Below, in pieces: positions 8,460-16,718 of a stretch of DNA of 64,000 bases. Source of the stretch: Tsuneonella deserti (lineage in GTDB: Bacteria; Pseudomonadota; Alphaproteobacteria; Sphingomonadales; Sphingomonadaceae); NCBI RefSeq assembly GCF_014644315.1, contig NZ_BMKL01000001.1, positions 817,001 to 881,000 of the forward strand. The letters are read 5' to 3'. Under the pieces are notes generated by a model. It did no database searches, had not been told where the DNA came from, and saw only the letters and a list, made by a program, of their open reading frames with translations. Each line of letters opens with the position of its first letter. The first letter of the stretch is position 1. Both the position numbers and the translations under genes were made by a program.

Positions 8460-9668
8460 ATGAAGAAGACGACCGGTATGGATCGTGCCGCGACGCGGCA
8501 CTGGCGCCCCGCCACCCGCGCGGTCCGCGGCGGCACGTGGCGCAGCGAGCATGGGGAGACGAGCGAAGCGGTCTTCCTGAGCTCGGGCTTCTCATACGAC
8601 GATGCCGAGACGGTAGCCGCCCGCTTCACCGGCGAGGCTACGGGGATGACGTATTCGCGTCTCCAGAACCCCACCGTGGCCATGCTCGAAGAGCGGATCG
8701 CCCTGCTCGAGGGCGCGGAGGCGTGCCGCGTCCAGGCGAGCGGCATGGCGGCCATGACCGCGGCGCTGCTCTGCCAGCTTTCGGTTGGCGATCACGTGGT
8801 GGCGGCCCGCGCCGCGTTCGGTTCGTGCCGCTGGCTGGTCGATCACCTCTGCCCGCGCTTCGGGATCGAGGCGACGGTTATCGACAGCGCGGTGGACGAG
8901 GAGTGGGAGCGGGCGATCCGGCCCAACACCAAAGTCTTCTTTTTCGAAACGCCGGCCAATCCCACGCTGGACGTGGTCAACATGCAGTATGTCTGCGACC
9001 TCGCGCGGGCGCATGGCATCGTCACCGTGGTCGACAACGCCTTCGCCACCCCGGTGCTCCAGCGCCCGCTGGAATTCGGAGCGGACGCGGTCGCCTATTC
9101 GGCCACCAAGCTGATGGACGGGCAGGGCAGGGTGCTCGCCGGTGCCGTGTGCGGTTCCAGCCAGTTCATCGAAGAAAAGCTGCTGCCGTTCCAGCGCAAC
9201 ACCGGGCCCAATCTCAGCCCGTTCAGCGCCTGGGTGGTGCACAAGGGCCTCGAGACGCTCCACTTGCGCGCCCGCGCTCAGAGCGAGAGTGCTCTCGCGC
9301 TCGGCCGTTTCATCGAGCCGCGCGTGGCCCGAATGCTCCATCCCGGCCTGCCAAGCCATCCCCGTCACGAACTGGCGATGCGCCAGATGGACGCCGCCGG
9401 CCCTATTTTCGCATTCGAGGTTCCTGGCGGACGGGAGCAAGCCTTCGCGCTTCTCAACGCGCTGGAACTGGTCGATATCTCGAACAACATCGGCGATACG
9501 CGCAGCCTTTTGTGCCACCCCGCCAGCAGCACTCACGCCAACCTGGGCGCCGAGGCGCGCGAGGCGATGGGGGTGTCCGAAGGCTTGCTGCGGATCAACG
9601 TCGGCCTTGAAGACATCGCAGACCTTACCGAGGATATTGACCGCGCGCTGGCCAAGGCAGGGTTGTGA
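8460..9668 (+). CDS. metZ: O-succinylhomoserine sulfhydrylase-like PLP enzyme (Cys/Met metabolism family)
   Basis: Cytoplasmic pyridoxal-phosphate enzyme of methionine synthesis. It probably condenses O-succinyl- or O-acetylhomoserine with sulfide to give homocysteine. Family motifs in order are YSRLQNPT, the AEACRVQASGMAAMTAALL phosphate-binding region, FFETPANPTLD, the cofactor-contacting VVDNAFATP and the Schiff-base lysine K217 in YSATKLMDGQGR. The C-terminal half ends with LLCHPASSTH and LLRINVGLEDIADL, typical of MetZ/MetB. The 402-residue length is normal. The DGQGR sequence after the lysine favours the sulfhydrylase (MetZ) branch over cystathionine gamma-synthase, which is a family-level judgement. 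The start at ATG 8460 lies close to the preceding terminator, so the promoter must lie in about 60 bases or overlap it. Confidence 0.85.
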   Translation: MKKTTGMDRAATRHWRPATRAVRGGTWRSEHGETSEAVFLSSGFSYDDAETVAARFTGEATGMTYSRLQNPTVAMLEERIALLEGAEACRVQASGMAAMTAALLCQLSVGDHVVAARAAFGSCRWLVDHLCPRFGIEATVIDSAVDEEWERAIRPNTKVFFFETPANPTLDVVNMQYVCDLARAHGIVTVVDNAFATPVLQRPLEFGADAVAYSATKLMDGQGRVLAGAVCGSSQFIEEKLLPFQRNTGPNLSPFSAWVVHKGLETLHLRARAQSESALALGRFIEPRVARMLHPGLPSHPRHELAMRQMDAAGPIFAFEVPGGREQAFALLNALELVDISNNIGDTRSLLCHPASSTHANLGAEAREAMGVSEGLLRINVGLEDIADLTEDIDRALAKAGL

Positions 9669-9723
9669 ACGTCCAGCCGTGCCCCTTGCGCCGGAGCAGT
9701 GGAGGGCTACTTTGGCGGTTACG

Positions 9724-10125
9724 ATGAAACAACTGTTCCAGCATGCCGCGATCACTGACGGGATCACCGTTCGCGTGGCGGTGAACTATCTTCCCGAACA
9801 ATCGCGCCCGCAGGACGGCAAGTGGTTCTGGGTCTATCACATCCGGATCGAGAACGGTTCGGACGATCGGGTGCAGCTGGTAAGCCGGCACTGGCGGATC
9901 ACCGACGCGCGCGGAATGGTCAACATCGTCGACGGGGAAGGGGTCGTGGGCGAACAGCCGATCATCGAGCCGGGGCAGAGCCACGACTACGTTTCGGGTT
10001 GCCCGCTGACTACGCCGCACGGGACGATGGAAGGTTTCTACACCTTTCACCGGTCCCGCTCGGGCCCGCTCGAAGTGCGCATCCCGTTTTTCCCGTTGGC
10101 CGCCCCCGCCGAAGCGAGCCGTTGA
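9724..10125 (+). CDS. apaG: ApaG domain protein
   Basis: A 133-residue single-domain protein of the ApaG (DUF525) immunoglobulin-like fold, linked genetically to cobalt/magnesium phenotypes and of unclear biochemical role. Diagnostic stretches are the WFWVYHIRIENGS strand, LVSRHWRITDARG, VDGEGVVGEQPIIEPGQ and the G-rich YVSGCPLTTPHGTMEGFY loop. The ATG at 9724 gives a family-like N-terminus. However, a GGAGGG ribosome binding site at 9701-9706 is better spaced from an in-frame TTG at 9712, which would add four residues. In E. coli apaG follows rsmA in the surA-pdxA-rsmA operon; here it lies more than 50 kb away from that cluster. Confidence 0.92.
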   Translation: MKQLFQHAAITDGITVRVAVNYLPEQSRPQDGKWFWVYHIRIENGSDDRVQLVSRHWRITDARGMVNIVDGEGVVGEQPIIEPGQSHDYVSGCPLTTPHGTMEGFYTFHRSRSGPLEVRIPFFPLAAPAEASR

Positions 10126-10192
10126 CGCGCGTCCTCGCGCGCTTTCGGTGCCGCTTGAGCGAGCATTGTTCCGCCGCTAGATGCCGGTCTAG

Positions 10193-10984
10193 ATGAAGCG
10201 TACCCACCTTCCCCTCAATGCCTTGCGCGTATTCGATGCCGCGGCGCGTCACCAGTCGTTCACCCGCGCGGCCGACGAGCTGGCGGTTACGCCCGCAGCA
10301 GTCGGCCAGCAGATTCGCGCGCTGGAGGATCACCTCGGCACGGTGCTGTTCCGCCGCACGAGCAAGGGGCTTGAGCTGACGGACGAGGCTGGTGCGGGAC
10401 TGGATGCCCTGCGTGAAGGCTTTCTCAAGTTCGAAGAGGCGGTCCAGGCCATGCAGGCGGGACAGGCAAGCGATCGCTATACGATCGCCGCCCCCCGCGA
10501 ATTCTACGCGCAATGGCTGAGCCATCGCCTGGCCGCCTTTTGCGAGGCCAATCCCGGTATCCGCCTGCAACTGATAGCCGACGAGAACGCCGACTTTACC
10601 GAAACGAACCTCGACGTTGCTATCCGGCTCGTCGATGGGCCGGGCGATCTCGAGGGCGTTGAGCTTGCGCCGGCGCGCCGCGTGGTCGTCGCTGCCCCTG
10701 GCGCGCCCGACCAGTGGATCGCGTGGCCCGGTGCGCCGTTGCCCGACGATGTCGAGCCGATGGTCCAGGTCGCCAACCCCGGTCAGGCGCTCTCCAGCGC
10801 GATTGCCGGCCTCGGCAAGGCGATGCTCCCGCTGCTGCTGGTGGAAGAGGCGGTGGAAAGCGGACGCCTGGAAATCCTCGAGGGGCCTGACGAGGGACGG
10901 CGCGCTTACTGGCTGGTGGCACCCTTGCCCCAGTGGCGGCAGAAAAAGGTCAAGGCGCTGGTCGCCTTCCTGACGCAGGGCTGA
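10193..10984 (+). CDS. LysR-family transcriptional regulator
   Basis: A 263-residue DNA-binding regulator. The N-terminal winged helix (residues about 6-65) contains LNALRVFDAAARHQSFTRAADEL and TPAAVGQQIRALEDHLG, the classical LysR helix-turn-helix, closest in style to the GcvA/AmpR branch (LPLNALRVFDAAARH). The effector-binding half is shorter than usual: the whole protein is some 35 residues smaller than a typical 300-residue LTTR. No divergent target gene is adjacent, because apaG lies upstream in the same direction, so the regulon cannot be inferred from context. The start ATG is preceded by a weak ribosome binding site. Confidence 0.88.
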   Translation: MKRTHLPLNALRVFDAAARHQSFTRAADELAVTPAAVGQQIRALEDHLGTVLFRRTSKGLELTDEAGAGLDALREGFLKFEEAVQAMQAGQASDRYTIAAPREFYAQWLSHRLAAFCEANPGIRLQLIADENADFTETNLDVAIRLVDGPGDLEGVELAPARRVVVAAPGAPDQWIAWPGAPLPDDVEPMVQVANPGQALSSAIAGLGKAMLPLLLVEEAVESGRLEILEGPDEGRRAYWLVAPLPQWRQKKVKALVAFLTQG

Positions 10985-11064
10985 CGCAGCCCTCTTCACC
11001 CTGGCTGGAAACAGCCTTCTTCACAGACGTTGAAGCCGGGCGATCTTGTCCAGGAGCAGGCAAA

Positions 11065-11505
11065 ATGTCCGAAGAGCAGGAACAGCGCGCGGCGCGGTTG
11101 GGGAACCTCGGAAAATACTCGTACGCCTGGCTGACACTGGCGTTCTTCCTCGTCTCGCTCGCGCTTCATTGGTATTTCGGATGGCAGGCTTTCGTCGACG
11201 ATTCCCACACGCATGGGGAAACGCCGAAGCTGGCCGAATATCTTCACGAAATGGGGCGCGACACGTTCGAGAACTGGCAGTCGGAATTCCTCCAGCTTCT
11301 CTGGCAGGTGGTTGGCCTCGCCTATTTTCTCTACATCGGCTCACCGTCCTCGAAGGAAGGCGACGACCGCATGGAAGCCAAGATCGATGCGCTCATTCGC
11401 CTCAAAGCCGGGGAAGACGCCGATGCGCTGATCGACGACATAGACCGGCGCTTTCTGCGACACGGCGGTCACGCCAAGCCTTTCGACGCGCAAGCCAGGA
11501 AATAG
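11065..11505 (+). CDS. DUF6766-like membrane protein
   Basis: A 146-residue protein with two predicted membrane helices (about residues 20-40, LTLAFFLVSLALHWYFGW, and 78-95, LLWQVVGLAYFLYIGSP). An ETFENWQSEFLQ-like segment (here DTFENWQSEFLQLLWQ) lies between them, and a charged C-terminal tail contains DDRMEAKIDALIRLKAG. The NWQSEFLQ block and the trailing GSPSSKE agree with my recollection of the DUF6766 family, whose function is not known. ATG 11065 is chosen for its CAGGAGCAGG ribosome binding site and because the frame upstream is not membrane-like. It lies 80 bases after the LysR gene in the same direction. Confidence 0.8.
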   Translation: MSEEQEQRAARLGNLGKYSYAWLTLAFFLVSLALHWYFGWQAFVDDSHTHGETPKLAEYLHEMGRDTFENWQSEFLQLLWQVVGLAYFLYIGSPSSKEGDDRMEAKIDALIRLKAGEDADALIDDIDRRFLRHGGHAKPFDAQARK

Positions 11506-11532
11506 CGGGCGCCCGCTCCGGGCAATCGGTCT

Positions 11533-12174
11533 CTAGGACCCGGGCGAAGGGGCGGCGGACTCCGCAGACTGCTCGAAAGCCGCGAATACGTCCTTCAGTC
11601 CCTCTGGCTCGGCTCGCGATCGAAGCGCTTCCAGGGCGCCCGAAACAGGCAGGTGGAACTCCAGCGCTGCGCCGTCACGTCCGACCATGCGGGCGCCCAG
11701 CGAGGTGATGAACTCGATCGCGCTCCTGTTCTCCGCCAAGGTATAGGCTGCGAATTCGGTCAGCCCTTGTGCTTCGGCGTCGAGCAGGATCGTCGCGGTC
11801 AGCAGCTTGCCGAGCCCGAGCCCGTGCCACGCGTCTACGATCGCGACCGAGAATTCGGCGCAGCCGTCCTGCTCTTTCGAACGGTAGGCGTGGACCGCCC
11901 CGGCGGCCGGCTGGCCCGGGGCATCCATTGCGATCGCGCCCCAGGCGATGTGGCGATAGCCGTCTGCCGCGATCAGCCTGTCGATCACGGAATCGGGCGG
12001 TGTGTTCAGTCCGGTGAAGAAGCGCAGGTAGCGCGAACGGGGCGACATCTTCGCGATCCCGGCGCGCATCCGTGCCTCGTCCTCCGGCTCGATCGTGCGG
12101 ATGCAGACGGCGCTGCCATCTTCCAGCCGGGTATGGATCGGGCCGGGCGCGGCCTGGCGGCGATCGTTGGACAT
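11533..12174 (-). CDS. GNAT-family N-acetyltransferase
   Basis: A 213-residue cytoplasmic acyltransferase. The GNAT fold is seen in order as IRTIEPEDEARM (strand 1/helix 1), SPRSRYLRFF, the strand 4 region AEFSVAIVDAWHG, the acetyl-CoA pyrophosphate loop LGLGKLLTATIL (a Q/RxxGxG/A variant) and AYTLAENRSAIEFITSLG near the end. The MSPRSRYLRFF element is typical of the GNAT domains found in protein lysine acetyltransferases of the Pat type, but no cyclic-nucleotide or ligase domain is attached. The substrate is unknown. The gene is divergent from the 727-residue protein gene, with a shared intergenic region of about 110 bases before the short leader ORF. Confidence 0.85.
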   Translation of the reverse strand: MSNDRRQAAPGPIHTRLEDGSAVCIRTIEPEDEARMRAGIAKMSPRSRYLRFFTGLNTPPDSVIDRLIAADGYRHIAWGAIAMDAPGQPAAGAVHAYRSKEQDGCAEFSVAIVDAWHGLGLGKLLTATILLDAEAQGLTEFAAYTLAENRSAIEFITSLGARMVGRDGAALEFHLPVSGALEALRSRAEPEGLKDVFAAFEQSAESAAPSPGS

Positions 12175-12287
12175 GTCTTTCCTCGTGGCGACCCGGGGCG
12201 GCTGACCTGATGGTTAGCACTTCGGTCCGGTGGACGGAACCGTCGCACCGTGCGCTCATTTTCGCATTTGAGCCAAAGGGACGCACC

Positions 12288-12332
12288 ATGCACTGCATTA
12301 TCCAGTGTGACCTCGGGATCACCGCGCCATGA
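12288..12332 (+). CDS. possible 14-residue leader peptide
   Basis: A tiny reading frame (MHCIIQCDLGITAP) starts 5 bases after an AAAGGGA ribosome binding site. It ends in a TGA that overlaps the ATG of the 727-residue protein as ATGA. The large gene has no clear ribosome binding site of its own, so the short frame may serve to bring ribosomes to it. An inverted pair CACTG/CAGTG spaced by seven bases sits inside it. That it is translated is inferred only from signal spacing and the overlap; no homologue is known to me. Confidence 0.4.
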   Translation: MHCIIQCDLGITAP

Positions 12333-14512
12333 GCCCCGTTTCCCTGGCAGTCCGGCAGACGGAGACTGCACTCGAAAACGCGCGCATCATCGCCAGGGCG
12401 CGCCACGGCGATCTGACCGTGGAGGCTTCCACGAGCGGCTCGGACCTTTGGGTGATGATCGCGCGCAAGGGGGAAGAGGGCGGCCTGATGTGGCGCGTTG
12501 CGCTGCTGAGCGACGCGGCCAAGGTGCGCAAGCTGCAACCGGAAGGCCAGGAACTGATGGTCCTGGAATCCACAAGCCCGGCCGGCCGCCACCGGATCTC
12601 GATCGAGACGGATCCTTCCGAGCACGCGTTGTTCGTCCTGACCACGCGCTTCCGGCCCAACGGCAAGCTGCACATTCCGTTCATGCCGCGGGACCTGATT
12701 GCGGTAGGTCCTCCCTCGCGTCCCGATCGGCCACGGGGCCGGATCGAGGCGCGCCAACGGCGCCTGAATACCGGCCTGTGCTATTTCAGCCTGGAAGAGC
12801 CCGATCTCGGCAAGGTCCTCTATCTCCAGGACCTGACCCGGCTGAACCCCTATTTCCGTGCCACCGGCACCAAGCCCGAAAACGCCGTCGGCGGCGAATG
12901 GCCCGAAGTCGGATACCTGCCGCCGACCAATCCGCTCGATCCCTCGTCCGCCCTGCCAGGGGGACGCGAGACGGTGATCAGCCGCGCTTACCTGCTGATC
13001 CGCCGCTTTGCCGAGAAGGAGGAAACCAGCTCGGCCTGGCAGTTTCTCGACATGCTCGGCGCGATCTATCGGCGGCTAGACTTCCAACCGCTCGAATACC
13101 GAAACTGGGTGGAGCGATCCGAGCGCACTCTGGAGGATCTGTCGCGCAGTCCGAAAGCGCGCACGCGCCACCGGGACCATGTCTATTTCCACCCCTATAC
13201 CGCCTCGGAGAACCCGGATTCGATGGTCCAGCTATCGATCTTGGGGGCGGTCCACGAATGGAGCCGGTGGACGGGGCGCAAGCACCCTCTCGAACGGGAG
13301 AACGCCAGCGGCCTGCGGGGCTTCTACGACGAGAAGCTGGGCGCGCTCAGGCGCTACCTGCCGGACGTTTCTTCCGACAAGGACGCCGACGCGGTGGACA
13401 GCTGGTATCTCTACCACCCCATGCGCAACCTCGGCGATCTCGCACTGGATGGCGACGAAGACGCGCGGGAGCTGTTCTTCGACGTCATCGACTACGGCAT
13501 CAAGGCCGCGCACCACTTCAACTACAAGTGGCCGATCCAGTACAAGATCGACACTTTCGAGGTGATCACCGACGTTGCCGAGGCGGATGACCTTGGCCAG
13601 ACGGACGTCGGCGGGATGTACGCCTGGGTCATGCTGCAGGCCTTCCAGCTTTCGCACGAGCCGCGCTTTCTCGAAGAGGCGCGGACCGCGATCGATGCGG
13701 CCGACGGGATGCGCTTCGACCTCAACTACCAGGCCAACCTCACCGCCTGGGGCGCGACCGCCTGCATCGAGCTGTGGCGCATCACCGGCGAAAAGCACTA
13801 CCTGGCGCAAAGCTACGTCTATCTCGCCAGCTTCTTTCACAATTGCGAGATCTGGGAGAGCAGGATCGGCCTGGCCGAACACTATTCCAATTTCCTCGGC
13901 GCCACCTGCCTGCAGGACGCGCCCTACATGGCGGTCTATGAATGCTTCGACAGCTTCGCAGCGTTCGAGCGCTACCTCGACCTGGCCGGACCGGACCTGA
14001 TCCCGTCGGCCAGACTGCTGGTGAGCGAATACTGCCGCTACGCGCTCGACCGGGCATGGTACTTCTATCCCGACGCCCTTCCGCCCGAAGCGCTGGCTTC
14101 GGCAAACCGCAACGGCCACATCGACCGCGAGCTCTCCTTCCCGGTGGAGGACCTCTATCCCGACGGGCAGCAGGCCGGGCAGGTCGGCCAGGAAATCTAC
14201 GGCGCAGGCGCGGCCATGGTCTTCGCCACCCGCACCTTCCACCGGATCGAGGGGGCGCCGTTCCTCCTCCACACCGACCGCTTCCTGCGCGCTCTCGTCC
14301 GCATCGATGAGCGCGCGGCCACCTTCGCGCTGGACGGACCGGCGGGCTTGGGCGCGTTTATCTCGCTGGTCCCCGAAGGGAAGGGCCGCCCAAGGATCGC
14401 AGCCAAGCTGCGCGACGCCGACGGCACCTTGCTATCCCCTGGAGAGGTCGTACCCGGGCTGCTGTGCCGCTTCGATGTGCCGGCGCAAGGCGTCTACACG
14501 CTGCACTGGTAG
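12329..14512 (+). CDS. large protein of unknown function, possible (alpha/alpha) barrel glycosidase-like fold
   Basis: A 727-residue protein I do not recognise. About 140 residues at the N-terminus look beta-rich. A linker follows (GLCYFSLEEPDLGKVLYLQD, NPYFRATGTKPENAVGGEWP), then roughly 450 residues of paired helices rich in aromatic and acidic residues. The latter carry the pattern of six-hairpin glycosidase folds (YLYHPMRNLGDLALDGD, HHFNYKWPIQYKIDTFEV, DVGGMYAWVMLQAFQLS, LNYQANLTAWGATACIELW, GLAEHYSNFLGATC). The C-terminus is again beta-rich. No signal peptide or membrane helix is visible, so it is probably cytoplasmic. Sugar-active function is only a fold-level guess. The start overlaps a short leader ORF, and a terminator follows. 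Confidence 0.85.
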   Translation: MSPVSLAVRQTETALENARIIARARHGDLTVEASTSGSDLWVMIARKGEEGGLMWRVALLSDAAKVRKLQPEGQELMVLESTSPAGRHRISIETDPSEHALFVLTTRFRPNGKLHIPFMPRDLIAVGPPSRPDRPRGRIEARQRRLNTGLCYFSLEEPDLGKVLYLQDLTRLNPYFRATGTKPENAVGGEWPEVGYLPPTNPLDPSSALPGGRETVISRAYLLIRRFAEKEETSSAWQFLDMLGAIYRRLDFQPLEYRNWVERSERTLEDLSRSPKARTRHRDHVYFHPYTASENPDSMVQLSILGAVHEWSRWTGRKHPLERENASGLRGFYDEKLGALRRYLPDVSSDKDADAVDSWYLYHPMRNLGDLALDGDEDARELFFDVIDYGIKAAHHFNYKWPIQYKIDTFEVITDVAEADDLGQTDVGGMYAWVMLQAFQLSHEPRFLEEARTAIDAADGMRFDLNYQANLTAWGATACIELWRITGEKHYLAQSYVYLASFFHNCEIWESRIGLAEHYSNFLGATCLQDAPYMAVYECFDSFAAFERYLDLAGPDLIPSARLLVSEYCRYALDRAWYFYPDALPPEALASANRNGHIDRELSFPVEDLYPDGQQAGQVGQEIYGAGAAMVFATRTFHRIEGAPFLLHTDRFLRALVRIDERAATFALDGPAGLGAFISLVPEGKGRPRIAAKLRDADGTLLSPGEVVPGLLCRFDVPAQGVYTLHW

Positions 14513-14544
14513 GCTGCGTCGGCTGCGGGCCGGAGCAAGAATTA

Positions 14545-14577
14545 CCCCCTTCAGGCGCGCCTGCGCGGGGGGCTTTT
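14545..14577 (+). terminator. terminator after the 727-residue protein gene
   Basis: A CCCCC/GGGGG outer stem encloses an inner CAGGCGCGCCTG palindrome, followed by GGCTTTTT. It lies 33 bases after the stop of the large unknown gene and reads as a rho-independent terminator on the plus strand. Confidence 0.65.
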
Positions 14578-14682
14578 TGCCCGAGCCGTAGGCGAGGCCC
14601 GCGGCTCCGTGCGCGCCCGCTTGTGGCGGCGCTGGGCAGGGGGCGGAGCCGTGGCGGCTGGCTCCATCGCGCTGGCCGGCTC

Positions 14683-15180
14683 CTACGCCTTCTGTCGCAC
14701 TACGCGCTGGTGAGGTTTCCTGAAGAAGCGGTCCAGCACCATGTCCCACTGCACCATGGCGAGCTTCCAGACCACCGATGGCGCGGGGTCTGCGCCAAAG
14801 CGGATGCGCAGCTCGTCGAACCTCTCGCCGGGCAGAAGGCGTTGGCGGATATTGGCGATCGCCGCCTTGGCCGCCGCCACCCGCCGGTCGGCCTCGGTTC
14901 GGTCGATCTCTCTCGCCTCGACCGCCTCCAGGGTTGGGCACTTGTAGGTGCGACAGGTGGTTAGCCGCTTTTCGTAAATCTGGCAGACGGAACCGCACAG
15001 GTTTCCGCATGGGAGAAGAAAGAATCGCTCGCCATCATTGCGCTGCACTATCGTAAAGCCGAGCTCGCCGGCTTCCGGTTCTTCATGGGGGAAGATCGGA
15101 CCCTGGTCGAACAAGGACCCCTCGCAGCAGATGCCGCAACTAACGCAAAGATCGCTGCCGGCGCCTGAGTCTTCGTCCAT
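14683..15180 (-). CDS. YkgJ-type cysteine-cluster protein
   Basis: A 165-residue protein with a conserved cysteine pattern: CVSCGICCEG near the N-terminus (residues about 13-22), then CGNLCGSVCQIYEKR and CRTYKCP. This is the arrangement of the YkgJ / putative zinc- or iron-chelating family (UPF0153), proposed to bind a metal or Fe-S cluster; its biochemical role is unknown. A helical C-terminal half (RRVAAAKAAIANIRQRLLPG) follows. ATG 15180 gives the expected start shortly before the first cysteine. The frame extends about 29 codons further upstream but that part has no family resemblance. The gene is convergent with the 727-residue protein gene. Confidence 0.82.
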   Translation of the reverse strand: MDEDSGAGSDLCVSCGICCEGSLFDQGPIFPHEEPEAGELGFTIVQRNDGERFFLLPCGNLCGSVCQIYEKRLTTCRTYKCPTLEAVEAREIDRTEADRRVAAAKAAIANIRQRLLPGERFDELRIRFGADPAPSVVWKLAMVQWDMVLDRFFRKPHQRVVRQKA

Positions 15181-15306
15181 GCGAAAACAATACAGGGCGG
15201 AGCAAGACTCGATATATACCGAAGGATAGGTTCCAGTTCTTGCTGATCCTAAGTAATTCGACCCCAAAAGAAACCGCTCGCCGGCGGCTGAAAAATTAGC
15301 CTTCGC

Positions 15307-15909
15307 TTACGCGCTTTCGGTCCGGACCAAAGTCGTGTCCGATTCCTGTCCCTGCGCGTTCTCCTCCAGCACCCGGCTGGGGATCGCTTCGTAAACCGGA
15401 TGACCGGGAACGAGATCGCGGATGTCCACCCTGTGCTCGCCCCGGATCTGCAGCAGCATGCACAGGACTCCTTCCGGGCTTTTGGATACGTAATTGACGA
15501 GGCTGTCGGACTGGCCCGAGAGCACCCGCTCGAGCGCGCAATCCTCGACCCGCTGCAGCCCCCACGCGTGCGCCTCGTCCCACGCGGCCGCGAACCCTTC
15601 CGCCCCGGGCCGCGCGCGCAGCTTGTAGAGCGCCTCCATCGATTTCCCGATCGACCGCGCCGCCTGGTTGACGATCCCCGTCGCCGCGAGCGTCGCGACG
15701 AAGTGCCGCTGCAGTTCGGGTGTGATCGAGTTCCGCCGCGGACGCTTGTGGAGGTAGGGCGCGAACGCGAGCAGCGGGTCGTCGTCGGAAGGCAGCGGGG
15801 AGGGCGAATAGGCCGCGGCCGAGGTCGCCTGGCGCGGCGTGGCACGGGTGGGGAGGGGGCGATGACGAGAGTCCAGAGGGTGCGAGGTAGTCACGGTCCG
15901 CAGACACAT
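15307..15909 (-). CDS. helix-turn-helix-like protein of unknown function
   Basis: A 200-residue protein. The first 60 residues are Pro/Ser/Arg-rich and probably disordered. Then KRPRRNSITPELQRHFVATL and ATGIVNQAARSIGKSMEALYKL form a compact helical region that looks like the N-terminal DNA-binding part of small terminase-like or transposase-like proteins (a helix, then a short QAARSIGKS turn-helix). The C-terminal half carries GAEGFAAAWDEAHAWGL and acidic residues to the end. Proteins of this sort appear in sphingomonads as hypotheticals; I know no function. The ATG at 15909 is preferred over one 49 codons upstream, where the sequence is not protein-like. It is upstream of and divergent from the paired membrane protein genes. 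Confidence 0.7.
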   Translation of the reverse strand: MCLRTVTTSHPLDSRHRPLPTRATPRQATSAAAYSPSPLPSDDDPLLAFAPYLHKRPRRNSITPELQRHFVATLAATGIVNQAARSIGKSMEALYKLRARPGAEGFAAAWDEAHAWGLQRVEDCALERVLSGQSDSLVNYVSKSPEGVLCMLLQIRGEHRVDIRDLVPGHPVYEAIPSRVLEENAQGQESDTTLVRTESA

Positions 15910-16100
15910 TGCAGATTCAAGGTGTGTAGGAAAACGATCACAGCCCGGTGAGGAATTCGCGGACCCGGAGCGGCGCTCCGCATGACAGCGCTTGAGACGG
16001 CACTGTATTTCAGGATGGCGCCTAAGTTGCGCAGGTTCACAAGGTATCTTGAGCATAAACGAAATTATCTTAAGTTACCTTTCGGAAGGGGGAACCACGG

Positions 16101-16718
16101 ATGGCTGGCAAGCGCACGGCGACCGAAAAAAGCCCGTCGGACTTCAACATCTACGCCCGATCGGGGATCGCGCAGGGGTCGAAGACCTGGAGCTCGACAC
16201 AGGTGCATTCATCGGGGGGAGGAGGTTACGTGGGTCCGCAGGGCGGCGACGTGCAGGCTGCCAAGGTCACCAGCAGCAACACGACGCACCATGCCTTCTT
16301 CCTCGTCGAGGATGGCGGGAAGGAAATCGAGATATCGTTGGCGGGCGTTCCATTCAGCGTTCGCGATGGACACCGTGTGACCGCGGTCTATGCCGGACAC
16401 CAGCAAGACGAATGGCAGTGGCTCACGCACCTGCATAATCATCACACTGAGCAGTCTGCGAAGGTGCCAACCGCCTACCGAAAGATCATCGGCAACCCGA
16501 ACGTGTGGATATTCTTCGGGGCCATGGCGCTTGCCGTAACACTCGGCATTCTTGCCGAGTCCTGGATGCTCTTTGTCCTGATCATCGCAGCCTACGCCGG
16601 ATTCACGCTCCTGGTGGAATCTCCCAAACTGAGAGTGCTTGCAGAGGAGCTCGACACACGTGCGCAGCGCCTGATCGACGAGCGAGCCGCTGAGACCCAA
16701 ATAGCGCCTGTCGCATGA
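16101..16718 (+). CDS. two-helix membrane protein, first of a paralogous pair
   Basis: A 205-residue protein I cannot name. Residues about 20-100 form a beta-rich domain with a Gly/Ser-rich loop (STQVHSSGGGGYVGPQGGD) and the repeated logic HHAFFLVEDGGKEIEISL and VRDGHRVTAVYAG. Two membrane helices follow (WIFFGAMALAVTLGILAES, LFVLIIAAYAGFTLLV), then a charged helical tail. The next gene encodes a protein with the same layout. The start has an AAGGGGG ribosome binding site and the stop overlaps the next ATG as ATGA, so the two are translationally coupled and could make a hetero-oligomer. The DNA upstream (16021-16080) is AT-rich with a possible but weak promoter (TTGAGC, 16 bases, TAAGTT). Confidence 0.8.
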   Translation: MAGKRTATEKSPSDFNIYARSGIAQGSKTWSSTQVHSSGGGGYVGPQGGDVQAAKVTSSNTTHHAFFLVEDGGKEIEISLAGVPFSVRDGHRVTAVYAGHQQDEWQWLTHLHNHHTEQSAKVPTAYRKIIGNPNVWIFFGAMALAVTLGILAESWMLFVLIIAAYAGFTLLVESPKLRVLAEELDTRAQRLIDERAAETQIAPVA

